From JANNMJ01 sp031397815 (GTDB lineage Bacteria; Bacteroidota; Bacteroidia; Cytophagales; Hymenobacteraceae), in assembly GCA_031397815.1 (NCBI GenBank), contig JANNMJ010000058.1, positions 1 to 61,290 of the forward strand: a stretch of 61,290 nt of DNA, given 5' to 3'. Under the pieces are notes generated by a model that had not been told where the DNA came from, did not search any database, and saw only the letters and a list, made by a program, of their open reading frames with translations. The translations under genes and the position numbers were made by a program. Below, one piece after another: positions 33,840 through 41,728 of the stretch. Positions within the stretch are counted from its first letter, which is position 1, and every line of letters starts with the position of its first letter.

Positions 33840-36101
33840 ATGATACTTCCCGTCGTTCTTCGTCCGCACAGCGGGCGTTCGTTGCTAGTGGGCCGGTTAT
33901 CGGTCCTGCTTCTTTTCCTGCTGACGGTCTTGGGCGCAGGGTCGGCCACGGCCCAGCTCGTCGAGCCGACGACGTGGAGCTTCCGCCCCGCGAAGCCTTC
34001 CGTGAAAGTGGGGGAAGAAGTGGAGCTGATTTTCACCGTGAAAATCATCCCCGACTGGTACCTCTATTCCTCTGATTTCAACCCCGACCTCGGTCCTACC
34101 GTCACGACAGTCGATTTCAAGAAGCACCCCAGCTATCAGCTCGTCGGGAAGCTCGTGCCGCAGCATCCGAAGAAGAAATTCGACGAAACCTGGAACGGCG
34201 AGTACACCTACTTCGTCGGCACGGCCGAGTTTCGTCAAAAAGTGAAGATTCTGGCGACGCCGGTCGTCATCAAAGGCTCTTATGATGCCTTGAGCTGCTC
34301 GCACGTTGATGGCCAGTGTATTCCGCAGGTAGGAACGTTCAATTTCGATGTAAAGGCGGAGGGTAAGGCTACGGCTGCTCCGGCTCCCGCCACGCCCGCT
34401 ATGGGTAGCACCGGCGCTACGCCCGCCAAAGACGCTGCAGTAGCAGCGGCAGCGGTCACGGAAGCCCCGACCGAAGTCGCGGCCACTCCAACCGAAGCCG
34501 CGCCCGCCACGGCAGAAGTTGCGGCAGCTCCTGAGCCAACCACCGTTAAGCCTGCCGCTCCTGCATCCGTCGCATCCACCACCGCTCCCGCAGCCGCGCC
34601 CCCCGTCAGCCTCTGGGGTTTCCTGCTCGGCGCTTTTGGCGCGGGTCTGCTGGCGCTGCTCACGCCGTGCGTCTACCCATTGATTCCGATGACCGTCTCG
34701 CTCTTCACCAATTCCGGTGATTCGCGGGAGCGCGGGATTCTGAAGGCTATAGTGTACGGCGGGTCCATTATCGGCATTTACACGTTGGTTGGGGTGCTGG
34801 TGGTGAAGCTTTTGGGCGAAGAAGGCCCGAACCTGATTGCCACGCACTGGCTGCCGAATATGCTGTTCTTCACGGTTTTCGTGGCGTTCGGTCTCTCGTT
34901 CCTCGGCTTGTTTGAGTTGACGCTGCCGTCGTCGTTCGTTAATAAAGTCGACCAGCAGGCTGATAAGGGCGGCTGGGGCGGCATCTTCTTTATGGCGACA
35001 ACGCTCGTCGTCGTGTCGTTCTCGTGTACCGGGCCGATTGTCGGGTCGCTGCTCGCGCTCTCGTCGCGCGGGCAAACGGTGCTTCCGGCGTTGGGGATGA
35101 TGGCCTTCGGACTGGCGTTCGCGCTGCCGTTCACGGTGTTCGCCATTTTCCCGACGCTCCTCAAGACGCTCCCTAAATCGGGCGGCTGGCTCAATGTGGT
35201 GAAAGTGGTGCTCGGCTTTCTGGAGCTGGCGCTGGCGCTCAAATTCCTCAGCACCGCCGATCAGGTTTACCACTGGAATCTCCTCAACCGCGATGTTTTC
35301 CTCGCGATGTGGGTCGTCCTCTTCGGGCTGCTCGGGTTCTACCTGCTCGGCAAGATTCGTCTCTCCCACGATTCGGAGCTACCCTACCTCGGCGTGCCCC
35401 GCCTGATGATGGCCACGGCGGCCCTCGCGTTTACGGTGTACCTCATCCCTGGCCTGTTCGGGGCGCCGCTCTCGCCGTTGGCGGGCTTCCTGCCGCCCCA
35501 GACCACCTTGCCCTTCGACCTCACCCGCACCGATGGTACGGGCGGCGGTAACGGCCACTCCGGCAGCAGCCAGCTCGCGCTGCACGACCAGAACGCCGCC
35601 TGCGAAGCCCCGCGCTACGGCGATTTCCTGCACCTGCCGCACGGCCTGCAAGGCTACTTCGACCTAGAGCAAGCCCGCCGCTGCGCCCGTGCCCAAAACA
35701 AGCCCATCTTCATCGACTTCACCGGCCACGGCTGCGTGAACTGCCGCGAGATGGAAGCACGGGTTTGGTCGAACCCGGAAGTCCTGCGCCGCCTGCGCGA
35801 TGAGTACGTCGTCGTCGCGCTCTACGTCGACGACAAAACCGACCTTCCCGCCGCCGAGCAGCTCGTCAGCCCGCGCGATGGGCAGCCGAAAACCACCGTC
35901 GGCGCCCGCAACTTCGACCTTCAGATCTCGAAGTTCAACGCCAACGCCCAGCCATATTACGTCGTCCTCGACCCCGCCGACGACAAGCTCCAGCCGCTCG
36001 TCCAGCCCCGCGCCTATGATCTGGACGCTACCGCCTTCGCCGGCTTCCTCGATGCTGGCGTCGCGGCGCTCAAGAAAAGCGGCGCCGTCGCGCGCCGATA
36101 A
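33840..36101 (+). CDS. dsbD: Thiol:disulfide interchange protein DsbD
   Basis: This is a 753-aa electron relay from cytosolic thioredoxin to periplasmic partners. After a signal sequence, an N-terminal DsbD-alpha-like domain (about 40-165) carries Cys153 and Cys160. An unusually long Ala/Thr/Pro linker (about 170-260) precedes a membrane domain with the two expected cysteines (LLTPCVYPLIPMTV and VSFSCTGPIVGSLLAL). A C-terminal thioredoxin-like domain has FIDFTGHGCVNCREME (CVNC). All six relay cysteines are therefore present. Its role in cytochrome c maturation or disulfide reduction is inferred from the family. A terminator hairpin follows about 75 bp downstream. Confidence 0.9.
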   Translation: MILPVVLRPHSGRSLLVGRLSVLLLFLLTVLGAGSATAQLVEPTTWSFRPAKPSVKVGEEVELIFTVKIIPDWYLYSSDFNPDLGPTVTTVDFKKHPSYQLVGKLVPQHPKKKFDETWNGEYTYFVGTAEFRQKVKILATPVVIKGSYDALSCSHVDGQCIPQVGTFNFDVKAEGKATAAPAPATPAMGSTGATPAKDAAVAAAAVTEAPTEVAATPTEAAPATAEVAAAPEPTTVKPAAPASVASTTAPAAAPPVSLWGFLLGAFGAGLLALLTPCVYPLIPMTVSLFTNSGDSRERGILKAIVYGGSIIGIYTLVGVLVVKLLGEEGPNLIATHWLPNMLFFTVFVAFGLSFLGLFELTLPSSFVNKVDQQADKGGWGGIFFMATTLVVVSFSCTGPIVGSLLALSSRGQTVLPALGMMAFGLAFALPFTVFAIFPTLLKTLPKSGGWLNVVKVVLGFLELALALKFLSTADQVYHWNLLNRDVFLAMWVVLFGLLGFYLLGKIRLSHDSELPYLGVPRLMMATAALAFTVYLIPGLFGAPLSPLAGFLPPQTTLPFDLTRTDGTGGGNGHSGSSQLALHDQNAACEAPRYGDFLHLPHGLQGYFDLEQARRCARAQNKPIFIDFTGHGCVNCREMEARVWSNPEVLRRLRDEYVVVALYVDDKTDLPAAEQLVSPRDGQPKTTVGARNFDLQISKFNANAQPYYVVLDPADDKLQPLVQPRAYDLDATAFAGFLDAGVAALKKSGAVARR

Positions 36102-36174
36102 TCCGCTAATTACGCCCCCGGCACCACCCCAATGCCGTAGAATGCGTATACCGGTCTTCGAACCCCCTAAAATG

Positions 36175-36204
36175 AAAAAGGCGGCCCAAAAGGCCGCCTT
36201 TTTC
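36175..36204 (+). terminator. Terminator after dsbD
   Basis: The stem aaaaaggcggcc/ggccgccttttt closes a caaaa-type loop and ends in a T run. The flanking A run on the left makes it potentially bidirectional. Confidence 0.85.
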
Positions 36205-36416
36205 ACACCAATCAACCAATCAACTTCAGGCGTCTTCGCAAGGCTTACACCTCGCGCCGACGCGGCTGGCGAACCAGCTTTCCCGCCATTGATTGCGACA
36301 AAGGTAGGTGAACGGTGCAACTTCTTGCAAATTTTTTACACTTTCGGGTGAATTTTTACAGAGTTCGTAACTTTTTTTTGCATAACTTGCGAAAAAATTA
36401 AAACCCCCTCCATCAC

Positions 36417-36887
36417 GTGGCCTCCAATTACGAAATTGACAGCATCGACCGCCGCATCTTGGCTCTGCTGATCGAAGACGCCAAAATGCCATACACCGAG
36501 GTGGCGAAACGCGTCATGGTTAGTGGCGGCACTGTCCATGTGCGCATGAACAAGCTCGAAGAGATGGGCTTGGTGCGCGGCGCGACCCTCAAAATCGACT
36601 ATGCCCGCCTCGGCTACGACATTTCCGCGTTCCTCGGCGTGTACCTCGAAAAGAGCAAGCTCTCCGACAAAGTCGTCGATGCGCTCAAGGAGATTCCCGA
36701 AATCGTGAGCATCCACTACACGACCGGCACCTACAGCCTCTTCTGCAAGCTGATCTGTAAGGACACCAACCACCTTCGGCAAGTACTGCACGACAAGATT
36801 CAGCTCGTCGAAGGCATCGAGCGCACCGAGACGCTCATCGCGCTGGAAGAGACGCTGGACCGCTCGGTGCAGCTGGACGTGGAGTAG
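36417..36887 (+). CDS. Lrp/AsnC family transcriptional regulator
   Basis: This is a 156-aa DNA-binding regulator, started at GTG. The N-terminal helix-turn-helix (IDRRILALLIEDAKMPYTEV, then VMVSGGTVHVRMNKLEEMGLV) is typical of Lrp/AsnC. The C-terminal ligand-binding RAM domain follows (ISAFLGVYLEKSKL, VSIHYTTGTYSLFCKLIC, EGIERTETLIALEETLD). It probably responds to an amino acid. Its targets are unknown and no adjacent metabolic gene suggests one. The upstream 300 bp are AT-rich. Confidence 0.92.
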   Translation: MASNYEIDSIDRRILALLIEDAKMPYTEVAKRVMVSGGTVHVRMNKLEEMGLVRGATLKIDYARLGYDISAFLGVYLEKSKLSDKVVDALKEIPEIVSIHYTTGTYSLFCKLICKDTNHLRQVLHDKIQLVEGIERTETLIALEETLDRSVQLDVE

Positions 36888-36916
36888 GCGCAACCCGCCA
36901 AGGAGATTTCCTTTCC

Positions 36917-36974
36917 AAAGCCTCTGCACTCGCCGAAGCTCCGCAAATGGGCTAGGCGAGTGCAGAGGCTTTTT
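36917..36974. terminator. Bidirectional terminator between Lrp and PIN genes
   Basis: Arms aaagcctctgcactcgcc and ggcgagtgcagaggcttttt form an 18-bp stem with a T run on the plus strand and A run on the left. The flanking genes are convergent. The right end reaches the PIN gene stop. Confidence 0.85.
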
Positions 36975-37392
36975 ACAACTCACTCACCAAAACGACGCGG
37001 ATCTCCTGCACGCCTTTCAGCTTGCGGTCATTGGTGAAGAAAACGCTGGCCCCTAGCACCAAGGCCGTGGCTACCTGTAGGGAATCCATACCGTGCAGGA
37101 AGCGGTATTTCGCTCGTAGCCGGTAAGAAGTAGTAGCAATGTCGAGCGAAACGGGAGCGGGGACGATGCCAAAGCTCCCGAACAAGTCTTCCAGCTCTCG
37201 GATAAGCTCCGGCTGGCCCCGCCGCTCAGGTTGGATGCAGTATTCGGCGTAGGTCAGGACGCTGGTTTGGAAAGTCGCGTCCTCGTTGGCGCCTTCTGCA
37301 ATAAAGTCTCCGACCTTCTGACAGAAAACCGGATGATTCTCCAGCAGGTAAATGAAGGGAGCGGTATCGAGGAAGATGCTAGAAGCGGTCAT
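36973..37392 (-). CDS. PIN-domain (VapC-like) toxin
   Basis: This 139-aa protein has PIN-domain acidic residues: Asp in SIFLDTAPFIYLLE at the N-terminus, Glu in LTYAEYC, Asp in GMDSLQVATAL, and the C-terminal FFTNDRKL. VapC toxins are Mg-dependent RNases that cut tRNA or rRNA. The gene overlaps the antitoxin gene by 14 bp, a usual toxin-antitoxin organisation. The start at MTASSIFLDTAPF fits the family. Confidence 0.85.
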   Translation of the reverse strand: MTASSIFLDTAPFIYLLENHPVFCQKVGDFIAEGANEDATFQTSVLTYAEYCIQPERRGQPELIRELEDLFGSFGIVPAPVSLDIATTSYRLRAKYRFLHGMDSLQVATALVLGASVFFTNDRKLKGVQEIRVVLVSEL

Positions 37393-37585
37393 TCTCCCGC
37401 AGCTGGTTAACGTAATCCTGCGCGTCTAATCCCCACACGCCGGTCCCCTTTCCTTTGACCTTATCGAGTGCCGCACGGGCGCGCGCTACCCTATCGAGGC
37501 GGCGTTTTAGCTCCTGATACACCGCTTCCGTCTCTTCCGGGGTAAGCGTGGCAATTTGCTGGAGAATAAGCTCGGTTTTGCTCAT
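37379..37585 (-). CDS. Putative antitoxin of the PIN toxin
   Basis: This is a 68-aa small, charged and mostly helical protein (LTPEETEAVYQELKRRLDRV, then GVWGLDAQDYVNQLRENDRF). It lies directly upstream of the PIN gene and overlaps it by 14 bp. Position and size suggest the antitoxin. No DNA-binding fold was clearly recognised, so it may bind the toxin through the C-terminal peptide. Confidence 0.7.
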   Translation of the reverse strand: MSKTELILQQIATLTPEETEAVYQELKRRLDRVARARAALDKVKGKGTGVWGLDAQDYVNQLRENDRF

Positions 37586-37597
37586 AACAGATGCGTC

Positions 37598-37771
37598 TTA
37601 CCGCTTAGCTGAAGCCTTCTGGAGAATTTCTTCCAGTCGCTCGACGGGCGTTTTGCCGGTTGCTTTATCCAGATAGGCTTTGCGCGTGGCCATATTGGCC
37701 GCCGCTTCCTGTCGGCGGGCTTCCTGCCGAGCAGGAGAGTCAGGACACGTATTGGTAACAGATTTTTTCAT
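37598..37771 (-). CDS. Small helical protein upstream of toxin-antitoxin pair
   Basis: This 57-aa protein starts at MKKSVTNTC and is rich in Ala, Arg, Glu and Lys. The segment KAYLDKATGKTPVERLEEIL resembles the AALDKVKGKGTGVW part of the neighbouring antitoxin, so it may be a related or degenerate antitoxin. It lies 12 bp upstream of that gene and may share its promoter. Existence as a real protein is uncertain. Confidence 0.45.
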   Translation of the reverse strand: MKKSVTNTCPDSPARQEARRQEAAANMATRKAYLDKATGKTPVERLEEILQKASAKR

Positions 37772-37804
37772 AGAGTGCGACTGCTTCAATAGCCGGGTCG
37801 AATA

Positions 37805-37812
37805 CAAAGCTA
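37805..37812 (-). promoter_or_regulatory. Candidate -7 box for toxin-antitoxin operon
   Basis: TAGCTTTG on the minus strand is a full TAnnTTTG match, 33 bp upstream of the small gene, in AT-rich DNA. No clear -33 TTG is seen. Confidence 0.35.
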
Positions 37813-37853
37813 ATAAAGTAAAAGTTGCTTGCCGAAGAGGGGCTGCTCCGCTG

Positions 37854-38417
37854 CTAACTACCCCCGCGCAAATCCGTCAAGCGCGAGTAAACCACGGAGT
37901 CCAAATACCGGCCGTTGAAGAAGCCGCATTCCTTGAAGTGCCCTTCTTGTACGAACTGGTGGCGCTCGACGAGCTTGCGCGATGCGGTGTTATCGGGGTC
38001 AATGATGGCCTCGATGGAGTGCAGGTGCATCTGCTGAAAGCCGTAATGAACGACGGCCTCCAGCGCCTCCGCCATAATGCCTTGGCCGTGGCAGTCGGCG
38101 CTAAGGATGTAGCCGATTTCGGCGCGGTGCGCTTCGGGGTAGATGTTGACGTAGCCGATGACCCCGAGCAACACATCTTCGCCGGTGCGGGTGATGGCCC
38201 AGTTGATGCCTTCGTGGAGGCCTTCGCGGGCGTGCATCAGCTCGATGACGGCGGCGGCATCGGCGGGGGTTTGCGCTTGAGGGCGCGGGATGAACCGCAT
38301 CAGCGCGGGGTCGGCGCGGAGGGGGAAGTAGGCGGGGGTATCGGTCAGCTCGGGGCGGCGTAAGGTGAGGCGCGGCGTGGTGATGACCGGAAACGGGGTG
38401 AATGGAAGCGTTATCAT
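37854..38417 (-). CDS. GNAT-family N-acetyltransferase (RimJ/RimL-like)
   Basis: This 187-aa cytosolic acetyltransferase has PRLTLRRPELTDTPAYFPL at the N-terminus. The acetyl-CoA loop and motif A lie in AEIGYILSADCHGQGIMAEAL, followed by VHYGFQQMHLHSIEAIIDPDNTASRKLVERHQFV, typical of RimJ/RimL-type enzymes that modify ribosomal proteins or small amines. Acceptor substrate is unknown. Confidence 0.87.
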   Translation of the reverse strand: MITLPFTPFPVITTPRLTLRRPELTDTPAYFPLRADPALMRFIPRPQAQTPADAAAVIELMHAREGLHEGINWAITRTGEDVLLGVIGYVNIYPEAHRAEIGYILSADCHGQGIMAEALEAVVHYGFQQMHLHSIEAIIDPDNTASRKLVERHQFVQEGHFKECGFFNGRYLDSVVYSRLTDLRGGS

Positions 38418-38486
38418 CAGGATGGTAAAGAACGGGTGGCTGACCGAAAGGCTGCGCGCCGATTCAGAGATACTTCCGTGGCAGAC

Positions 38487-39161
38487 TTAAGCCGCTAACG
38501 CGCGGATATCCGTCACTTCGAGGACGGGTTTGGGCGCGCCGTCGGTGGTGACGCGCAGCATGGCGCGGGCAATCTCGCCGACGGTGCCGGCGGTGCTAGG
38601 TGCCAGCGTGCGGAACGCCAGATACAGCCACCCCATCCACTTGTATAAGCTCAGAATGTGCATCTGTTCAGGGAAAGGCTTGATGAAACCGGGCCGGAAC
38701 GCCACTCCACGCGGGCCGAAGAGCTTGCGGAGGTCGTTTTCGGTCCGGCCCTTCACCCGCGCCCACATCTGACGGCCTTTTTCCGACGAATCAGTCCCCG
38801 CACCGGAGATATAACAGAACGTAAGGCCGGGATTCCGCGCCGCTAACGTCTCCGCGACGTGTAACGTGAGCGTGTGCGTGACTTTCGTGTAATCCACCTC
38901 GTTCATCCCCACCGACGACGCACCCAAACAGAAATAACAAGCGTCAAACCCCGTTAACTGCGCCGCAACGGGCGCTAAGTCGTAGAAATCAGGGTGTAAA
39001 ATCTCGCGAAGCTTCGGGTGCTGATGCCCGCACGTCCGGCGCCCGAGCACCACCACTTCCCGCACCCGCTCATCGCGCAGACATTCGAGTAATACGCCTT
39101 CGCCCACCATACCGGAAGCACCAGTAAGCAGGACGCGCAGAGAGGGGGCTGACTTATTCAT
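38487..39161 (-). CDS. NAD(P)-binding Rossmann-fold oxidoreductase/epimerase-like
   Basis: This 224-aa protein has the nucleotide-binding motif LLTGASGMVGEGVLLECL (GxxGxxG) at the N-terminus. It also has VVVLGRR and CYFCLGASSVGMNEVDYTKVTH, and a later YISGAGTDSSEKGRQMWARVKGR with a Tyr/Lys-like pair. The start MNKSAPSLRVLL was chosen over an upstream in-frame Met. Substrate not identifiable; it is a short-chain type, not a full sugar epimerase. Confidence 0.78.
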   Translation of the reverse strand: MNKSAPSLRVLLTGASGMVGEGVLLECLRDERVREVVVLGRRTCGHQHPKLREILHPDFYDLAPVAAQLTGFDACYFCLGASSVGMNEVDYTKVTHTLTLHVAETLAARNPGLTFCYISGAGTDSSEKGRQMWARVKGRTENDLRKLFGPRGVAFRPGFIKPFPEQMHILSLYKWMGWLYLAFRTLAPSTAGTVGEIARAMLRVTTDGAPKPVLEVTDIRALAA

Positions 39162-39267
39162 CGGATTCAAAAAAGGGTTTGACCGTGGAGGCGTAATCCG
39201 AAGCAGATTATTGTATTGAGAAGGATAATAATCAATCTCAATCAAACTTCAACGCCCTCTAAAAGCC

Positions 39268-41262
39268 TTACTGCACCAGCACGAGCGCCGTGTTCGCGGG
39301 CACTTGCACCGGCGCAGTACCTACTTCGAGCACTTCTAGCCCTTGCTCATTCAAATGCTCGCCGCGAAGGACGATCTTGTAGTTTCCTGAGGGGACCGAC
39401 ACACTAGCCGGGGCTTTATTTCCGTTGAAAACGACGATAATATTCCCCCAAGCGTCGCCGCCGGCGTGGTCTTTTAGCTGATACGCGATGGTATTGGCGG
39501 GTGTGTTTGGCAGAAAGACGAGATGCCGCTGAATCAGCTCTTGGGTAGGAAGCCGAAACGCGGGATGCCCACGCCGCATCGCGATCAGGCGGCGGTAAAA
39601 GGCGAACACCTGCTGGTATTGCGCTTTCCGGCTCCAGTCAAGCTGATTGATGGAATCGGGAAGGTTGTAGGAGTTGTGGGAATCGCGCTTGGTGCGGAGA
39701 AATTCGTCGCCGACGGGGAGGAACGGGACGCCTTGCGACGTGAAAACGATGGTATTGCTCAGCAAATCCATCCGAATGAGGTCGGCTTCCGTGGCGCCGG
39801 GGTTGGAAGCGGTGAGCTTGTCCCACAGCACGCGGTCGTCGTGACAGGCGACGTAATTGATGCACTGGCTGGGCGTTGTCGCCCACGGCGCCTTCGCATA
39901 ATTGACGAGCTTGTAATCGAGCTGCGGGTGTTGCGTGGCTCCGACGATGCCAAAACGCACACTTTCTTCCAGCCCCATCTGACCACTCGCGAATCCCGGC
40001 TCTGTCTGGCGGGCATAATGGCCTTTGACACCATCGCGCAGCTCATCACTAAACGCCGCGACGCCATCCAGCAGGCCGACGTTAATTTTTACCGCCCGTT
40101 GCGTCTCCGGCAAGGGGCTGGAACCGGCCGTCCAGCCTTCCCCGTAAACAAATAAGCTCTTATCCTGCTGATCGAGGGCGGTGCGCACGGCTCGCATCGT
40201 CTCTAAATCGAGAATCCCCATCAAATCGAAACGAAACCCATCGACCCGGTACTCTCGCGCCCAGTACGCCACCGATTCAACGATGAGTTTCCGCACCATC
40301 GGCCGCTCACTCGCCACTTCATTCCCGCACGCCGACGCATCCGAGCGCCGCCCGTTCGCTTGCTGCCGATAATAATACCCCGGCACGAGCTGCTCGAACG
40401 CACTACGGTCGGCAGAGGCGGTGTGGTTGTAAACGACGTCCAAGACCACCCGCAGATTGCGCGAATGCAGCGTTTTTACCAACTCTTTCAGCTCCCGAAT
40501 GCGGCTCTTTGGGTCGGCGGCGTCGGTGGAATAGGTGCCTTCGGGGACGGAATAATTCAGCGGGTCGTAGCCCCAGTTATAATACGGACCGGGCTGGCTT
40601 TCGTCGAGGGAAGCAAAGTCGTTGATAGGCAGTAGGTGGACGTGGGTCAGCCCCAGCTCTACCAAATGGTCTAACCCGGTCTTCACACCGTTCGGGCATT
40701 TCGTACCAGCTTCGGTAAAACCCAGAAATTTTCCCTTCTGCTGAATCCCCGAGTTCGGCGCCATCGACAAATCGCGCACATGCACCTCTCCAATGACGAT
40801 ATCGGTCGGCTGCGCGAGTGCCGGACGCTTATCCTGCGCCCATTGCGCGGGACTAACCGTCGCGGGGTCGAGCAAAGCACCCCGTTGCCCGTTAATCCCG
40901 ACGGCATGCGCGTACGGGTCGGCCACTTCGGCCCGCGCTTTCCCGTTTATAGTGGCCTGAACGGTATAAAAACCCTTCGCATCGGCGGGAAGCTGATACT
41001 TCCACGTGCCACCCTCAGCCTTTTGCATCGCGTACTCGGCAGTCGGGGCGCCCCCTGTTCCTGTACCATACGTTCGCAGCTTCAACGCCTCGGCAGTGGG
41101 TGCCCACACGCGGAGCGTGGGCCGCTTACCTGCCCAAGTCAGCCCTAAATCGGGGCCGTCGTAGGTAGTATAGGTTGCAAAGTCCGTTATCGATTGAGCC
41201 GATGCTGGGCTCGGCGCGAAAAAAGCATCTAACACGAGCAAGAGTCCGAGAAGGCGTTTCAT
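39268..41262 (-). CDS. pulA: Type I pullulanase
   Basis: This is a 664-aa alpha-1,6-debranching enzyme acting on pullulan, starch or glycogen. It has an N-terminal signal peptide, a CBM48-like domain (LRVWAPTAEALKLRTYG) and the diagnostic type I motif YNWGYDP. The GH13 catalytic regions are VLDVVYNHT, GFRFDLMGILD (nucleophile Asp), LFVYGEGW (acid/base Glu) and NYVACHDDRVLWD. A C-terminal beta domain ends at VPANTALVLVQ. The signal peptide (RLLGLLLVLDAFFAPSPASA) points to periplasmic or exported enzyme. No T9SS domain is visible. Confidence 0.93.
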   Translation of the reverse strand: MKRLLGLLLVLDAFFAPSPASAQSITDFATYTTYDGPDLGLTWAGKRPTLRVWAPTAEALKLRTYGTGTGGAPTAEYAMQKAEGGTWKYQLPADAKGFYTVQATINGKARAEVADPYAHAVGINGQRGALLDPATVSPAQWAQDKRPALAQPTDIVIGEVHVRDLSMAPNSGIQQKGKFLGFTEAGTKCPNGVKTGLDHLVELGLTHVHLLPINDFASLDESQPGPYYNWGYDPLNYSVPEGTYSTDAADPKSRIRELKELVKTLHSRNLRVVLDVVYNHTASADRSAFEQLVPGYYYRQQANGRRSDASACGNEVASERPMVRKLIVESVAYWAREYRVDGFRFDLMGILDLETMRAVRTALDQQDKSLFVYGEGWTAGSSPLPETQRAVKINVGLLDGVAAFSDELRDGVKGHYARQTEPGFASGQMGLEESVRFGIVGATQHPQLDYKLVNYAKAPWATTPSQCINYVACHDDRVLWDKLTASNPGATEADLIRMDLLSNTIVFTSQGVPFLPVGDEFLRTKRDSHNSYNLPDSINQLDWSRKAQYQQVFAFYRRLIAMRRGHPAFRLPTQELIQRHLVFLPNTPANTIAYQLKDHAGGDAWGNIIVVFNGNKAPASVSVPSGNYKIVLRGEHLNEQGLEVLEVGTAPVQVPANTALVLVQ

Positions 41263-41290
41263 CGCGCCAAGTTCGGGGTTGAAAAGTCAG

Positions 41291-41298
41291 CAAACGTA
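41291..41298 (-). promoter_or_regulatory. Candidate -7 box for pulA
   Basis: TACGTTTG on the minus strand matches TAnnTTTG and lies 28 bp before the pulA start. No -33 TTG was found at the expected distance. Confidence 0.35.
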
Positions 41299-41383
41299 TT
41301 TGGTGGTTGAGTAGGGGCGGGCGGTGCGCGCTATTCTCCGTTTTATTAAGTGCTCATTCAACCGTAAACACAGGAGCATTTGT

Positions 41384-41504
41384 CATTGCGAGCGGAGCGA
41401 AGCAATCTTCGTTTGCTTGGTTAGGCGGTTGAGCAACGCGACTCAGCAAACGTGCCCATCCTACGAGGATTGCTTCGTCGCAAAGCCTCCTCGCAATGAC
41501 AAAA
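41384..41504. repeat. REP-like element, copy 1
   Basis: Starts cattgcgagcggagcgaagc and ends with cttcgtcgcaaagcctcctc and gcaatgac in the opposite sense, so the two ends are inverted. The right half is shared with 54263-54327. Such palindromic units are dispersed in Bacteroidota genomes and are often found between genes. Confidence 0.7.
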
Positions 41505-41518
41505 ATTAGGGGATTATT

Positions 41519-41546
41519 GCGTAGGGGCGGGCCTTGTGCCCGCCCG
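41519..41546. repeat. Dispersed GC-rich palindrome (ggggcgggc unit)
   Basis: gtaggggcgggccttgtgcc and cgcccg form a short palindrome also present at 11690-11716. A shortened form lies at 41311. Function unknown. Confidence 0.6.
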
Positions 41547-41610
41547 CACCCCATTCTAAGACCAATATCCTCAGCAAATCAAAACAGAATCACATCCTCA
41601 ACAAACACAA

Positions 41611-41645
41611 AGAAGCCCGATGCACTTCACGTACATCGGGCTTCT
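41611..41645 (-). terminator. Hairpin downstream of T9SS amidase
   Basis: agaagcccgatg and catcgggcttct form a 12-bp stem; the minus strand then reads CTTTGTGTTTG, only a weak U tract. It may end the amidase transcript. Confidence 0.55.
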
Positions 41646-41728
41646 GTCAAGAAAACGGTTAATCAGGAGCTACAACAAGCTTTTATCTCAAAAACACTTC
41701 GATAAAAAACCGCAAATCTCCCAACCAC

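Larger units (their letters stand above)
41263..41728. other. 466-bp gap with dispersed repeats
   Basis: No gene is supported. It contains a -7-like box for pulA, a 120-bp REP-like element, a cgggc-rich motif shared with 11.7 kb, and a hairpin that could terminate the T9SS amidase transcript. Confidence 0.7.
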
